This document shows, piece by piece, positions 41,639-50,003 of a DNA stretch of 64,000 nt. The position numbers and the translations under genes were made by a program. Source of the DNA: Nocardia africana NBRC 100379 (GTDB lineage Bacteria > Actinomycetota > Actinomycetes > Mycobacteriales > Mycobacteriaceae); assembly GCF_001612635.1 (NCBI RefSeq), contig NZ_BDAV01000005.1, positions 372,001 to 436,000 of the forward strand, read 5' to 3'. Each line of letters opens with the position of its first letter. Within the stretch, counting starts at the first letter, position 1. Under the pieces are notes generated by a model that saw only the letters and a program-made list of their open reading frames with translations, ran no database searches and was not told the DNA's origin.

Positions 41639-41808
41639 TGCGGGCCTCCTGGGGACGAGGGGTCTGTGGGTCCGCGGCCCCGACGGACCGCGGGTCGATT
41701 GTCGGTTCGCCGTCTCAGCCTATTCCCGTTCCCACCGTCCGCGGCCACGCGGGACCGACATCGCCGATGTGGTCCGAACGCGTTTCGATCACGATAGGGT
41801 TGGCGATC

Positions 41809-44091
41809 ATGGCGCGGCGTGTCACCGGGAACCTTCCCGCCGAGGTCACCAGTTTCGTCGGCCGCCGCGACGAACTGGCCACCGCGAAACGGCTGCTGCC
41901 CGCGACCCGGGTGCTGACTCTGCTCGGCCCGGGCGGCGTGGGTAAGACGCGGCTGTCGCGACAGGTCGGCGCGACGATGGCGCGCGCCTTCCCGGACGGG
42001 GTGTGGCTGGTCGAACTGGCCGATGTGCACGATCCCGATCTCGTCACCCTCAGCGTCGCCGAGGCACTGGATCTGCGCGACGACACCACCGCCCCGCTCG
42101 ACCGGCTCACCGAATTCCTCGCCAGCAAACGACTCCTGCTGATCCTGGACAACTGCGAACACCTCATCGACGCGTGCGCTGCCCTGGTCGCCCATCTCGT
42201 CGCCGCCACCCCCGAGGTGCGGGTGCTGGCGACCAGCCGCGAGGTGCTGGGCATACCCGGTGAGCAGGTGATGCCGATTCCGCCGCTCCCGGTCGCCGAA
42301 CACGACAGCGACGCGCTGATGCTGCTGGTGGAGCGGGCGACCGCCGCGAATCCGGATTTCACCTTCACCCCCGCCAACCGCGACACCCTCGCCGCGATCT
42401 GCCAGCGTCTCGACGGCATTCCGCTGGCGCTGGAACTGGCGGCGTTGCGGTTCCGGGTGTTCACGCCCGAGCAGATCCGCGACCGGCTCGACGACACCAT
42501 GGACCTGCTCAGCGCCGGACCGCGCACCGCACCGCAGCGCCAGCAGACCATCGAAGGCGCGATCCGCTGGAGCTACGAACTGTGCACCCCCGCCGAACAG
42601 CGGCTGTGGCAACAGTTGTCGGTCTTCGCCGGCGGTTTCGACATCGAAGCCGCCGAGGAGGTGTGTCAGCTGCCACCGGGGCCACAGGGACTGCTCGACG
42701 CGCTGACCGGCCTGGTCGACAAGTCGGTGCTGCGATTGCGTTACGACGCTGCGGCGCCGCGCTATTCGATGCTGGAGCCGATCCGGCAGTTCGGCCACGA
42801 CCGCCTCGTCGAACACGGTGACGAGCGCCGGGTGCGGGCGCGCCACCGCGACCACTACCGCGGGCTGGCCCTGCGCGGGCAGACCGCGTACTGGAGCTCC
42901 GACGATCTGGCGTGGTTCCGCGAATTGGCCCGCGAACACGCCAATCTGCGGTCGGCCCTGCAGTTCTCGATGCTCGACGCACCGCAGCTGGCGATGGAGA
43001 CCGCGACGGTGCTGCGCCCCTTCTGGGAGCACTACCGATTCCTCTCCGAGGGGTATCGGTGGCTGACCGACGCCCTGGCCCGGAATCCGGAACCCAGCTG
43101 GGAGCGGGCGCGGGCGCTGTCGTCGGCGGCCTCGCTGGCGGCGCTGCTGTCGGATCGGGAGTCGGCGGCGCGGTTGGCCGGCGAATGCGTCACCGTCGCC
43201 ACCGATCTGGGCGCCACCGACATCCTCGCCGAGGCGGAACTGGATGCGGCACTGATCGATTTCACCGATGCGGATACCGCCGGTGCGCTGCGCCGTTCCG
43301 AGGAGGCCGTCCGGCTGGCCCGCGCCGACGAGCATCACGCCACCGAAATGGACAGTCTCGCTTTCGGTTTCATGTGCGCAATCCTGCTGGAGGAGCCGCG
43401 GGCGACCGAGATGGCCCGGGAATTCCATGCCCTCACGCAGCGCTACGGGCCGCATATGCTGGGCGGGCTGGCGTTGTGGACGCTCGGGATCGATCAGTGG
43501 CGGCTCGGCGATCAGGACGCCGCCGACGACTACCTCGGACGCGCGATCGAGGAATTCGCGCTGTTCGACCGATGCGTGTGGCTGGCTTCGGGATTCGACG
43601 GTATGGCGTGGTCGGCCGCCGCTCGCGGCGATATGGAGCGCTCGGCGCGGCTGATGGGCGCGGCCGAGACGCTGCAGCGCAGTACGGTGCGACTGGCCCA
43701 TACGATCACCAGCGCGGTGGGCGAGAAGGTGCGCGACGAGGTCCGCAACGCGCTGGGCGAGAGCGGTTTCCGCGCCGCCTACGACGCGGGGGCGGCGATG
43801 ACGCTACCGGCGGCGATCGATTTCGCTCTGGGCCGCGGTCCCGCCGCCGAGGAACCACCGGCCCCGCCCGCACGCCCCACGCCCGTCGACACCGCGGCGC
43901 TGTCGCTGCTGACTCGACGGGAGAAGGATGTGGCCCGGCTGGTCGCCGCCGGGCACAGCAACAAACGCATCGCAGCCGATCTGGTGATCTCGGTGCGCAC
44001 GGCCGAAACCCATGTCGAGCACATCCTGACCAAACTCGGTTTCACCTCGCGCACCCAGATCGCGGGGTGGGCGCGCGACCACGGGTTGTAG
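41809..44091 (+). CDS. NB-ARC ATPase regulator with a LuxR-type DNA-binding domain
   Basis: This 760-aa signal-transduction ATPase has an N-terminal NTPase with Walker A GPGGVGKT (40-47), Walker B LLILDNCEHL and the RNBS-like VLATSREVLGIPGEQV. The segment GIPLALELAALR follows, then winged-helix and TPR-like helices. A C-terminal LuxR helix-turn-helix closes it (701-760: LTRREKDVARLVAAGHSNKRI, SVRTAETHVEHIL). The domain order matches LAL/AfsR-like regulators, which turn on catabolic or secondary-metabolite genes after ligand-driven oligomerisation. ATG 41809 begins MARRVTGNLPAEVTSFVGR, the usual start of this family. It diverges from the LLM gene and converges with hsaD across a strong terminator. 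Targets are unknown. Confidence 0.87.
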   Translation: MARRVTGNLPAEVTSFVGRRDELATAKRLLPATRVLTLLGPGGVGKTRLSRQVGATMARAFPDGVWLVELADVHDPDLVTLSVAEALDLRDDTTAPLDRLTEFLASKRLLLILDNCEHLIDACAALVAHLVAATPEVRVLATSREVLGIPGEQVMPIPPLPVAEHDSDALMLLVERATAANPDFTFTPANRDTLAAICQRLDGIPLALELAALRFRVFTPEQIRDRLDDTMDLLSAGPRTAPQRQQTIEGAIRWSYELCTPAEQRLWQQLSVFAGGFDIEAAEEVCQLPPGPQGLLDALTGLVDKSVLRLRYDAAAPRYSMLEPIRQFGHDRLVEHGDERRVRARHRDHYRGLALRGQTAYWSSDDLAWFRELAREHANLRSALQFSMLDAPQLAMETATVLRPFWEHYRFLSEGYRWLTDALARNPEPSWERARALSSAASLAALLSDRESAARLAGECVTVATDLGATDILAEAELDAALIDFTDADTAGALRRSEEAVRLARADEHHATEMDSLAFGFMCAILLEEPRATEMAREFHALTQRYGPHMLGGLALWTLGIDQWRLGDQDAADDYLGRAIEEFALFDRCVWLASGFDGMAWSAAARGDMERSARLMGAAETLQRSTVRLAHTITSAVGEKVRDEVRNALGESGFRAAYDAGAAMTLPAAIDFALGRGPAAEEPPAPPARPTPVDTAALSLLTRREKDVARLVAAGHSNKRIAADLVISVRTAETHVEHILTKLGFTSRTQIAGWARDHGL

Positions 44092-44130
44092 CGGGCACGG
44101 GCGTCCACCGGCACGGCCCGGAGACGGCGA

Positions 44131-44163
44131 TGGCCGCCGCACCCTCGTGAGGTGCGGCGGCCA
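44131..44163. terminator. Bidirectional terminator, 13-bp perfect stem
   Basis: TGGCCGCCGCACC (44131-44143) pairs perfectly with GGTGCGGCGGCCA (44151-44163) around a CTCGTGA loop. It lies between the convergent LuxR-regulator and hsaD genes. No U-run follows on either strand. Confidence 0.75.
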
Positions 44164-44196
44164 CTGCGGCGTCGGCGCGAAAAGATCAGCGCGCGT

Positions 44197-45051
44197 TCAC
44201 AGTCCGTGGTGCAGGAAGTCGATCACGGCGCGTTCGAACGCGTCCTTGCGCTCGACCTGGACCCAATGCCCGCAGCGCGAGAAGATCCGCAGATCCGCGC
44301 GCGGCAGCTGGCGGGCGGGCAGCAGGGCGCCCTCCACCGGTGTCACCCGGTCGTCGCGGCCCCACAGCATCAGCACCTCGTGCTGGATCGCCCGCAGCCG
44401 GGCCCACAGCGGAACCGGCTCGGCGAAGGCCGGGTTGTAGAACGTGGCGTAGGCGTCGGCGAGCGCCTTGGTCTGGCGCGGATCCGAGGCCGCGGCCGTG
44501 CGGGCCGCGATCAGCTCCTCGGTGAGCACCGCCTGATCGAAGACCATCGTCTTCAACCAGTCGACCGCCCGCTCCGGAGTGGGATCGGCGTTGAAGTCCA
44601 GCAGTCGCCGAATCCCTTCCGACGGTTCGGGTCCCAGAATGTTGACGCCCACACCGCCCGGGGCCATCAGCACCAACCGGTCCGCGCGATCGGGATGTTC
44701 GGCGGCCAGCAGGGTCGCCACCGCCCCGCCCATCGAATTGCCGAGCAGGTGAGCGGTCTCGATGCCGAGTTCGTCCAGCAGGCCCAAGACCGCGTCGACG
44801 GCGATCCGCAGATAGTTGCGGTCGTAGGTTTCGGGCCGTTCGCTGGCGCCGAAGCCGGGCTGGTCGAGCACCAGGCAGCGGAAGTGCGGAGCCAGCGCCT
44901 CGAGATTGGCGCCGAAATTGGCCCAGCCCGACACTCCGGCGCCGGAACCGTGCAACAGCACCAGCGGCGCACCGGAACCCGCTTCGTGATACCGCAGTCT
45001 CACGCCGTCGACGGTGACCCAGCGGGTGGTGTCCTCGGCGGTGAAACCCAT
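44197..45051 (-). CDS. hsaD: HsaD-like meta-cleavage product hydrolase
   Basis: HsaD cuts the C-C bond in 4,9-DSHA, the product of HsaC, releasing a dienoate and the propionate-bearing ring fragment. The 284-aa alpha/beta-hydrolase has the oxyanion segment LLHGSGAGVSGWANFGANL typical of MCP hydrolases. The nucleophile is Ser106 in GNSMGG, the acid Asp233 or 234 in WGRDDRVTP, and the base His262 in RCGHWVQ. The ATG at 45051 shares a base with the hsaA stop (TGATG), so translation is coupled. BphD-type enzymes look alike; the pairing with hsaA and the nearby hsaC/ksh genes favours a steroid role. Confidence 0.88.
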   Translation of the reverse strand: MGFTAEDTTRWVTVDGVRLRYHEAGSGAPLVLLHGSGAGVSGWANFGANLEALAPHFRCLVLDQPGFGASERPETYDRNYLRIAVDAVLGLLDELGIETAHLLGNSMGGAVATLLAAEHPDRADRLVLMAPGGVGVNILGPEPSEGIRRLLDFNADPTPERAVDWLKTMVFDQAVLTEELIAARTAAASDPRQTKALADAYATFYNPAFAEPVPLWARLRAIQHEVLMLWGRDDRVTPVEGALLPARQLPRADLRIFSRCGHWVQVERKDAFERAVIDFLHHGL

Positions 45052-46214
45052 CAGACCATCCGTTCTGTGACCTCGACGCCCATCTCGCCCTGACCGTACA
45101 TCGCCAGTGCGCGCTCGACGTCGTTGATCACGTGCGCGTTGCCGGCGTGGGCGTCGCGCCAGTTGCGTTCGATCACATTGGGTTTGCGGATCGAGTGGCC
45201 GCCGGAGTTCTCGAACAGCAGATCGATCGCGTAGATCGCGCGTTCGGTGCCGCGCACCTGATCGCGGCGGGTCCGCAGCCGCAGCTCGTACGGAATCTCC
45301 TCGCCCGCTTCGGCGTAGCGCAGCTGCTCGGTGATATTGCGTTCCTGCTGCAGGATGGCCGCGTCGATCTCGGAGGCGGCACGTGCGATCCGCACCTGCG
45401 CGAACGGATCCTCGGCCACCTTCTGCCCGCCGTAGGACAGCCGGACGCGCTCGCGCTGACGCCGCAGATGCGACTCGTAGGCGCCCTGCGCCGCGCCGAT
45501 GATCGGTGCGGTGATGGTGTTGGAGAACACGCTGGCGAACGAGATCCGATACAGCGCAGCGGTATTCACCTTCTGGCCCGGCCCCACCAGCGCGGACTGA
45601 TCGGCGGCGCTGTAGGCGCGATAGGCCGGGATGAAGGCCTTCTCGACGATGATGTCGTTACTGCCGGTGCCCGACAGGCCCGACACGTGCCAGACATCCT
45701 CGATGCGGTAGTCGGTGCGCGGCACCAGCACCGTCAGGTAATCGGCCCCACCCTGATCGTTGGGCACCACCGCGCCCAGGAACGCCCAGTCGGCGTGATC
45801 GCAGCCCGAGGAGAAGCTCCACCGGCCGCTCATCTCGAAGCCGCCGTCGACGGGAGTCAGCTTGCCCGTGGGCGCATACGACGAGGAGACCAGCGTGTCG
45901 GGATCCTCACCCCACACATCCTGCTGGGCCCGCGGGTCGAACAACGCCAGCTGCCACGGATGCGCACCCAGCACCGAGGACACCCACGCGGTCGACGGGC
46001 AGACGGTCGCGATCGCGCGAATCACCTCGTAGAAGGCGACCGGCGACTCCTCCGCACCACCGAAGCGGCTCGGCTGCAACATCCGGAACACGCCCGCCTC
46101 GGTCAGCTCGCGGATCGTCTCGGCGGGCACCCGCCGCACCTGCTCGGCCGTCACCGCCCGTTCGCCGATCGCCGGGAGCAGGTCCCGCACCCGATCGAGC
46201 ACCTTGTTCGTCAT
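45051..46214 (-). CDS. hsaA: HsaA-like flavin-dependent monooxygenase
   Basis: HsaA is the oxygenase of a two-component system; with reduced flavin from HsaB it hydroxylates 3-HSA at C4. The 387-aa product has the acyl-CoA-dehydrogenase fold. It has a helical N-terminal domain (ETIRELTEAGVFRMLQPSRF), the beta middle domain (GRWSFSSGCDHADWAFLGAVV) and a C-terminal helix bundle ending GMGVEVTERMV-like (GEMGVEVTERMV here). Length is close to characterised HsaA. ATG 46214 has GGAGG about 10 nt upstream. It forms a coupled pair with hsaD, separated from hsaB/hsaC by about 9 kb of regulators and other enzymes. 4-hydroxyphenylacetate-type oxygenases share the fold, so substrate is inferred. Confidence 0.85.
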   Translation of the reverse strand: MTNKVLDRVRDLLPAIGERAVTAEQVRRVPAETIRELTEAGVFRMLQPSRFGGAEESPVAFYEVIRAIATVCPSTAWVSSVLGAHPWQLALFDPRAQQDVWGEDPDTLVSSSYAPTGKLTPVDGGFEMSGRWSFSSGCDHADWAFLGAVVPNDQGGADYLTVLVPRTDYRIEDVWHVSGLSGTGSNDIIVEKAFIPAYRAYSAADQSALVGPGQKVNTAALYRISFASVFSNTITAPIIGAAQGAYESHLRRQRERVRLSYGGQKVAEDPFAQVRIARAASEIDAAILQQERNITEQLRYAEAGEEIPYELRLRTRRDQVRGTERAIYAIDLLFENSGGHSIRKPNVIERNWRDAHAGNAHVINDVERALAMYGQGEMGVEVTERMV

Positions 46215-46486
46215 TGCCGGTGTTCCTCCCTGCCTCTGCGCTGCCACGCACTGGGTCGATGCCTCGACGGTAGGGGCGGGCGGGAGTGGCGGGCCCGAGA
46301 AGTCCCGATCATCGGAATGCGGAGGCCGAGACCCCGGCGGAGCGAAGCACGGCCCGGAACACAACCTCACTCAGCGAAACGCCGCGCCCGCTGACCGGGA
46401 CTTCGCGCGGGCACCCCGCGATCCACTCGTCATGGTGTGTGAACGGCGTCACGTTCGTGGGTGGCGCACGCGAGGAGGAAGAGTCG

Positions 46487-48904
46487 ATGCGGGTCCTGAT
46501 CACCGGAGTCACCACACCCACCGGTCGCGCGGTGGCGCGCATGCTGGCGGCCGCCGGGCACGACGTTGCCGGAGCGGACCGGGTCCGGCACCGGTATGTG
46601 GATCCGCGGATCGAGGTGTATATCGCCGATCCCGGCAGTGCCGGCGCCTACCGCGGCATCGTGGACGGCTGCGACACGGTGGTGGACGTTTCGGACGGTC
46701 CGGTCGCGGCGGTCGCCGCGGCGGCGCAGGAGGCAGGCGCCCGCCTGGTTGTGCTCGCCTCGCCCGAGCGGGAAACCCTGGCGCGCACGGCCATTGCGGC
46801 CACCGGCGCGCGGGCACTGCTGGTTCGTCCCGGTTTGGTGGCCGGGCGGCGCACCGCGGAGGGCAGTCGCTCCGTGGTCCGGGCCCTGCTCAGCGCGGGC
46901 GGCTCCCAGCGGGTTCCGCTGGTGCACACCGACGACGTGGAGCGCTTCCTGGTGATCGCCGCGACTTCCGACCGCACCGGCGCGGTGGATCTGATTGCGC
47001 CCGAGCCGGTTTCCGGGTCGAAGGCCCGGGCGATACTGCGCGAATCCGGCCTGCGGATTCCGCCCCGCGTCCCGGGAACCGGCCGCGTTCGCCTGCCGGC
47101 ACTCGATCCCGCCGCGGCACAGGACGAGTGGAATTTCGGCTACGGCTGGACCGGCGCCGAAGTCGTCGAGGACATCGTGCGGGGACTGGTCGGCCGCCGC
47201 GCGCACGGCACCGGATTCCGCGCTCGCCGCGGCGCCATCCCGCTGACCGACCATGTGATTCCCGCCCGCGCGACAACCTCCGACGGACACCCGCTCGAGG
47301 TGGCCGCGCCCGAGGGGCTGGAGGGCGAATTCGACGACCGCGTCGACCCACGCATCCCGGTGCACACCGCCACCAACACCTCCGAGGCGCTGCCCGGTCC
47401 GATGAGCCCGCTCACCATCGACCTGCAGGCGGGGGCGATCCGGCTCGCCAATGCCGCGATGGGCCACATGATCGCCCTGGAGGGCATCGCCCTCGAGCAT
47501 TGGACCAGCCGCGTCACCTCGGTGCTCGGCCACCACATCTTCATCAACGCCTCGATCGGCGTCCTGGCCGCGGACAATATGCCCGGCTGGGACGAGGACA
47601 GCATCCGCCGCGACGTGTACGGCGCCATCCCGCCCGAGGTCCCGTTGCAGCCCCAGGGCCGTCCGCCGATGCCGACCGGCCTGGGCAGCACCTGGGGGAC
47701 GGCCAAAGCGACCGGACGGGTGCTGGCGACGGCACTGCGCTTCGGCACCACCACCGAAACGATCAACGCCGCCTCGCACCGAGAAGCGTTGTCGCGCAGC
47801 GATATCGAAAAGCTGACCGATGCGCGGCTGCACGCCCGGGCACTGCTGTGGCGCGATCGGCTCAATCAGTCCTGGGCGGCGGCCTCGATCGGCGTCATGC
47901 TGGTCGGCGCCGCGACGGCCATGCACGCACGCGGCAAGGACGACCCGGACGTTCCGATCGACGTGAACCGCCTCGAATCGGCGCGACCGATGCTGGCGGT
48001 GGAACGGCTGGCCGCGGTCTGCCGCGAGGAACCCGCCGTCCACGAGGCCGCGCGGGCCGGCGACGTCGCCCTGGCCCGCAGCCGTTCGCCTCGCTTCGCG
48101 CAGGCCCTGGATGCCGAGCTGGCGGTGGTCGGCCACCGTGGGCCGGGGGAATGCGAATTCCTCAACCCGACCTTCGGTGACCGTCCCGAGCTGCTGGTCA
48201 CCGCCGCTGCCCGGGCCGCCGAACTCCCGGCGCCGAAGCGTGACGCGGTCCCCGAGCCGACCGCCCGCACGGCGCGGATGGCCGTCGGCGCCACGGTCTC
48301 GCGGGAACGCGTTCGCGATGCGGTGGTGCGGTACACGAACTGCCTGCGCATGGCGGCCCGTGAGCTGGCGGCGCGACTGGTCGACCGGCACGAACTCAAC
48401 AACGTCGACGACGCCTGGTTCCTCACGCTCGACGAATTGCTCTGGGCGCCCGCGGATCTGAAGGACCGCGTGGCCCGCCGGCGCGAGGAGCGGGTGCGGT
48501 TGCAGGCGGTGCGGATGCCGGATCTGGTCGTCGGCCGCTGGGAACCGCAGCCGGTCTCGGGGGCGCTGGCCGTCGGCGAGAGCCTCAGCGGCACCGGAGT
48601 CAGCGCCGGCGTCGTGGAGGGCACCGTGAAACTGGTGCTGAGCTCCGACGACGATATCGAGCCCGGCGACATCCTGGTCGCCTCGGTCACCGATACCGGC
48701 CATACCGCGATGTTCGCCTATGCCGCCGCGGTGGTCACCGATATCGGCGGCTCGGCCTCCCATGCGGCCATCGTGGCCCGCGAGTTCGGTATTCCGTGCG
48801 TGGTGGACACCAAGACCGCCAGCACGGGTCTGTCCGATGGACAGCGGGTACGGGTCGACGGCGCCACCGGAACCGTGACGCTGCTGGCCGACGCCGAGGC
48901 CTGA
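46487..48904 (+). CDS. NAD(P)-binding domain fused to PEP-synthase/Rph-type middle and phosphohistidine domains, no ATP-grasp
   Basis: The 805-aa product starts with an extended-SDR-like Rossmann domain (MRVLITGVTTPTGRAVARML, residues 1-250). From about 290 it resembles the central part of rifampicin phosphotransferase and PEP synthase: TATNTSEALPGPMSPLT (294-310), a helical body and RGPGECEFLNPTF (551-563). The C-terminus is the swivelling phosphohistidine domain with GGSASHAAIVAREFGIP; the expected phosphorylated residue is His759. The N-terminal ATP-grasp domain that loads this histidine in Rph and PpsA is missing, and the SDR takes its place. ATG 46487 follows GAGGAGGAA. It diverges from hsaA across 272 bp. 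It could receive phosphate from a separate ATP-grasp protein. Function is not known. Confidence 0.75.
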   Translation: MRVLITGVTTPTGRAVARMLAAAGHDVAGADRVRHRYVDPRIEVYIADPGSAGAYRGIVDGCDTVVDVSDGPVAAVAAAAQEAGARLVVLASPERETLARTAIAATGARALLVRPGLVAGRRTAEGSRSVVRALLSAGGSQRVPLVHTDDVERFLVIAATSDRTGAVDLIAPEPVSGSKARAILRESGLRIPPRVPGTGRVRLPALDPAAAQDEWNFGYGWTGAEVVEDIVRGLVGRRAHGTGFRARRGAIPLTDHVIPARATTSDGHPLEVAAPEGLEGEFDDRVDPRIPVHTATNTSEALPGPMSPLTIDLQAGAIRLANAAMGHMIALEGIALEHWTSRVTSVLGHHIFINASIGVLAADNMPGWDEDSIRRDVYGAIPPEVPLQPQGRPPMPTGLGSTWGTAKATGRVLATALRFGTTTETINAASHREALSRSDIEKLTDARLHARALLWRDRLNQSWAAASIGVMLVGAATAMHARGKDDPDVPIDVNRLESARPMLAVERLAAVCREEPAVHEAARAGDVALARSRSPRFAQALDAELAVVGHRGPGECEFLNPTFGDRPELLVTAAARAAELPAPKRDAVPEPTARTARMAVGATVSRERVRDAVVRYTNCLRMAARELAARLVDRHELNNVDDAWFLTLDELLWAPADLKDRVARRREERVRLQAVRMPDLVVGRWEPQPVSGALAVGESLSGTGVSAGVVEGTVKLVLSSDDDIEPGDILVASVTDTGHTAMFAYAAAVVTDIGGSASHAAIVAREFGIPCVVDTKTASTGLSDGQRVRVDGATGTVTLLADAEA

Positions 48905-48996
48905 GGCTCGCCGAATCGACGTCGCGGGACCGAATCCCGCGGCTCAGACGTGGTCCGCCGTCGATCCGGCGGACCTCGAGGAAAGGAACACCACCC

Positions 48997-49929
48997 GTGC
49001 CGATTTCGCATGTCCTGCGGGGGTCGGTGGCCGGTTTGGCCGCCGCGCTCATCGCCGTCCTGCCCGCCGCGACCACCCCGGCATTCGCCGCGCCACCGCT
49101 TGTCCACACCGCGCCGGCCACCTCGGATCAGCAACAGTCCCTGGGTATTTCCGCGCCCAACGCACGCGATATCGGTGGTTATCCGACGCAGCACGGGGGC
49201 GGGAAGATCCGGTTCGGCCTGGTCTACCGCTCCGATGCGCTCAACCGGCTGACGCCCGCGGATCAGCAGAAGCTGGCCTCGCTGCGGATCGGCAAGGCCA
49301 TCGACTTCCGCAGCCCGAACGAGATGAAGGCCGCCCCGGATCAGCTGCCGTCGTCGATTCCCTACAGCGCGCAGTCGATCTGGGATCCGAACAACGACTT
49401 CTACCTCATGGTGTCGAGCACCATCGCCGGCGGACCACAGGTGCAGCAGGACAAGCTCGGCGACGGAAAGGCCGCGCAGATGATGCGCGACTACTACCGC
49501 TGGCTGGTCACCGACGGTGCGGCGCGGGCGCAGTTCTCCGCGGCGCTGAAGGAGATCGCCGGCTCTCCGAATGCGGTGCTCTATCACTGCACCTCCGGTA
49601 AGGACCGCACCGGCTGGATGATCGCGATCCTCATGTCGGCGCTGGATGTGCCCAAGGGCCAGATCTACAAGGACTATCTGGCGTCCAACGACTATCTGGC
49701 CGCGAGCAACAAGGCACAGATGGATGCGCTGGTGCAGCGGGGCCTGGTCACCGATCCGTCGCTGTTCGCACCGATTCTGGGCGTGCAGGCCGACTATCTG
49801 GACGCCTCCTTCGACCAGGTCCAGCAGTCGTACGGATCCTTCGACCGGTTCCTGTCCGACGGCCTGGGCGTGGACTCCGCGACGGTCGACGCCCTGAAGG
49901 CCAAGTTGCTGGACAAGCCGGGCCGCTGA
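48997..49929 (+). CDS. Secreted protein-tyrosine-phosphatase-like enzyme
   Basis: The 310-aa product begins with a Sec signal peptide: a basic start, hydrophobic core GSVAGLAAALIAVLPAA and a likely cut at AFA-APP. The mature part is a bacterial tyrosine/phosphoinositide phosphatase. NARDIGGYPTQHGGGKIRFG and VYRSDALNRL form the substrate loop, and Cys198 is the nucleophile in HCTSGKDRTG (HCx5R). GTG 48997 is chosen from the signal peptide; AAAGGAA lies 9 nt upstream. Secreted relatives (MptpB type) act on host phosphoproteins or phosphoinositides, but environmental actinobacteria also carry them. It sits between the phosphohistidine fusion and a KstD-like gene. A cytoplasmic relative lies at 56791-57576. 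Confidence 0.87.
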   Translation: MPISHVLRGSVAGLAAALIAVLPAATTPAFAAPPLVHTAPATSDQQQSLGISAPNARDIGGYPTQHGGGKIRFGLVYRSDALNRLTPADQQKLASLRIGKAIDFRSPNEMKAAPDQLPSSIPYSAQSIWDPNNDFYLMVSSTIAGGPQVQQDKLGDGKAAQMMRDYYRWLVTDGAARAQFSAALKEIAGSPNAVLYHCTSGKDRTGWMIAILMSALDVPKGQIYKDYLASNDYLAASNKAQMDALVQRGLVTDPSLFAPILGVQADYLDASFDQVQQSYGSFDRFLSDGLGVDSATVDALKAKLLDKPGR

Positions 49930-50003
49930 GCCCAGCCGTACCCGACCACCGGCACGCCGCGCTCACCCCTCGAGCGCGGCGTGCCGCCGAGGAGAGGCAG
50001 ACC

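Noticed and set aside
41581..43701. Long minus-strand frame opposite the LuxR-type regulator
   Set aside because: Gln/Arg/His-rich shadow sequence; the plus strand codes an intact NB-ARC/LuxR protein.
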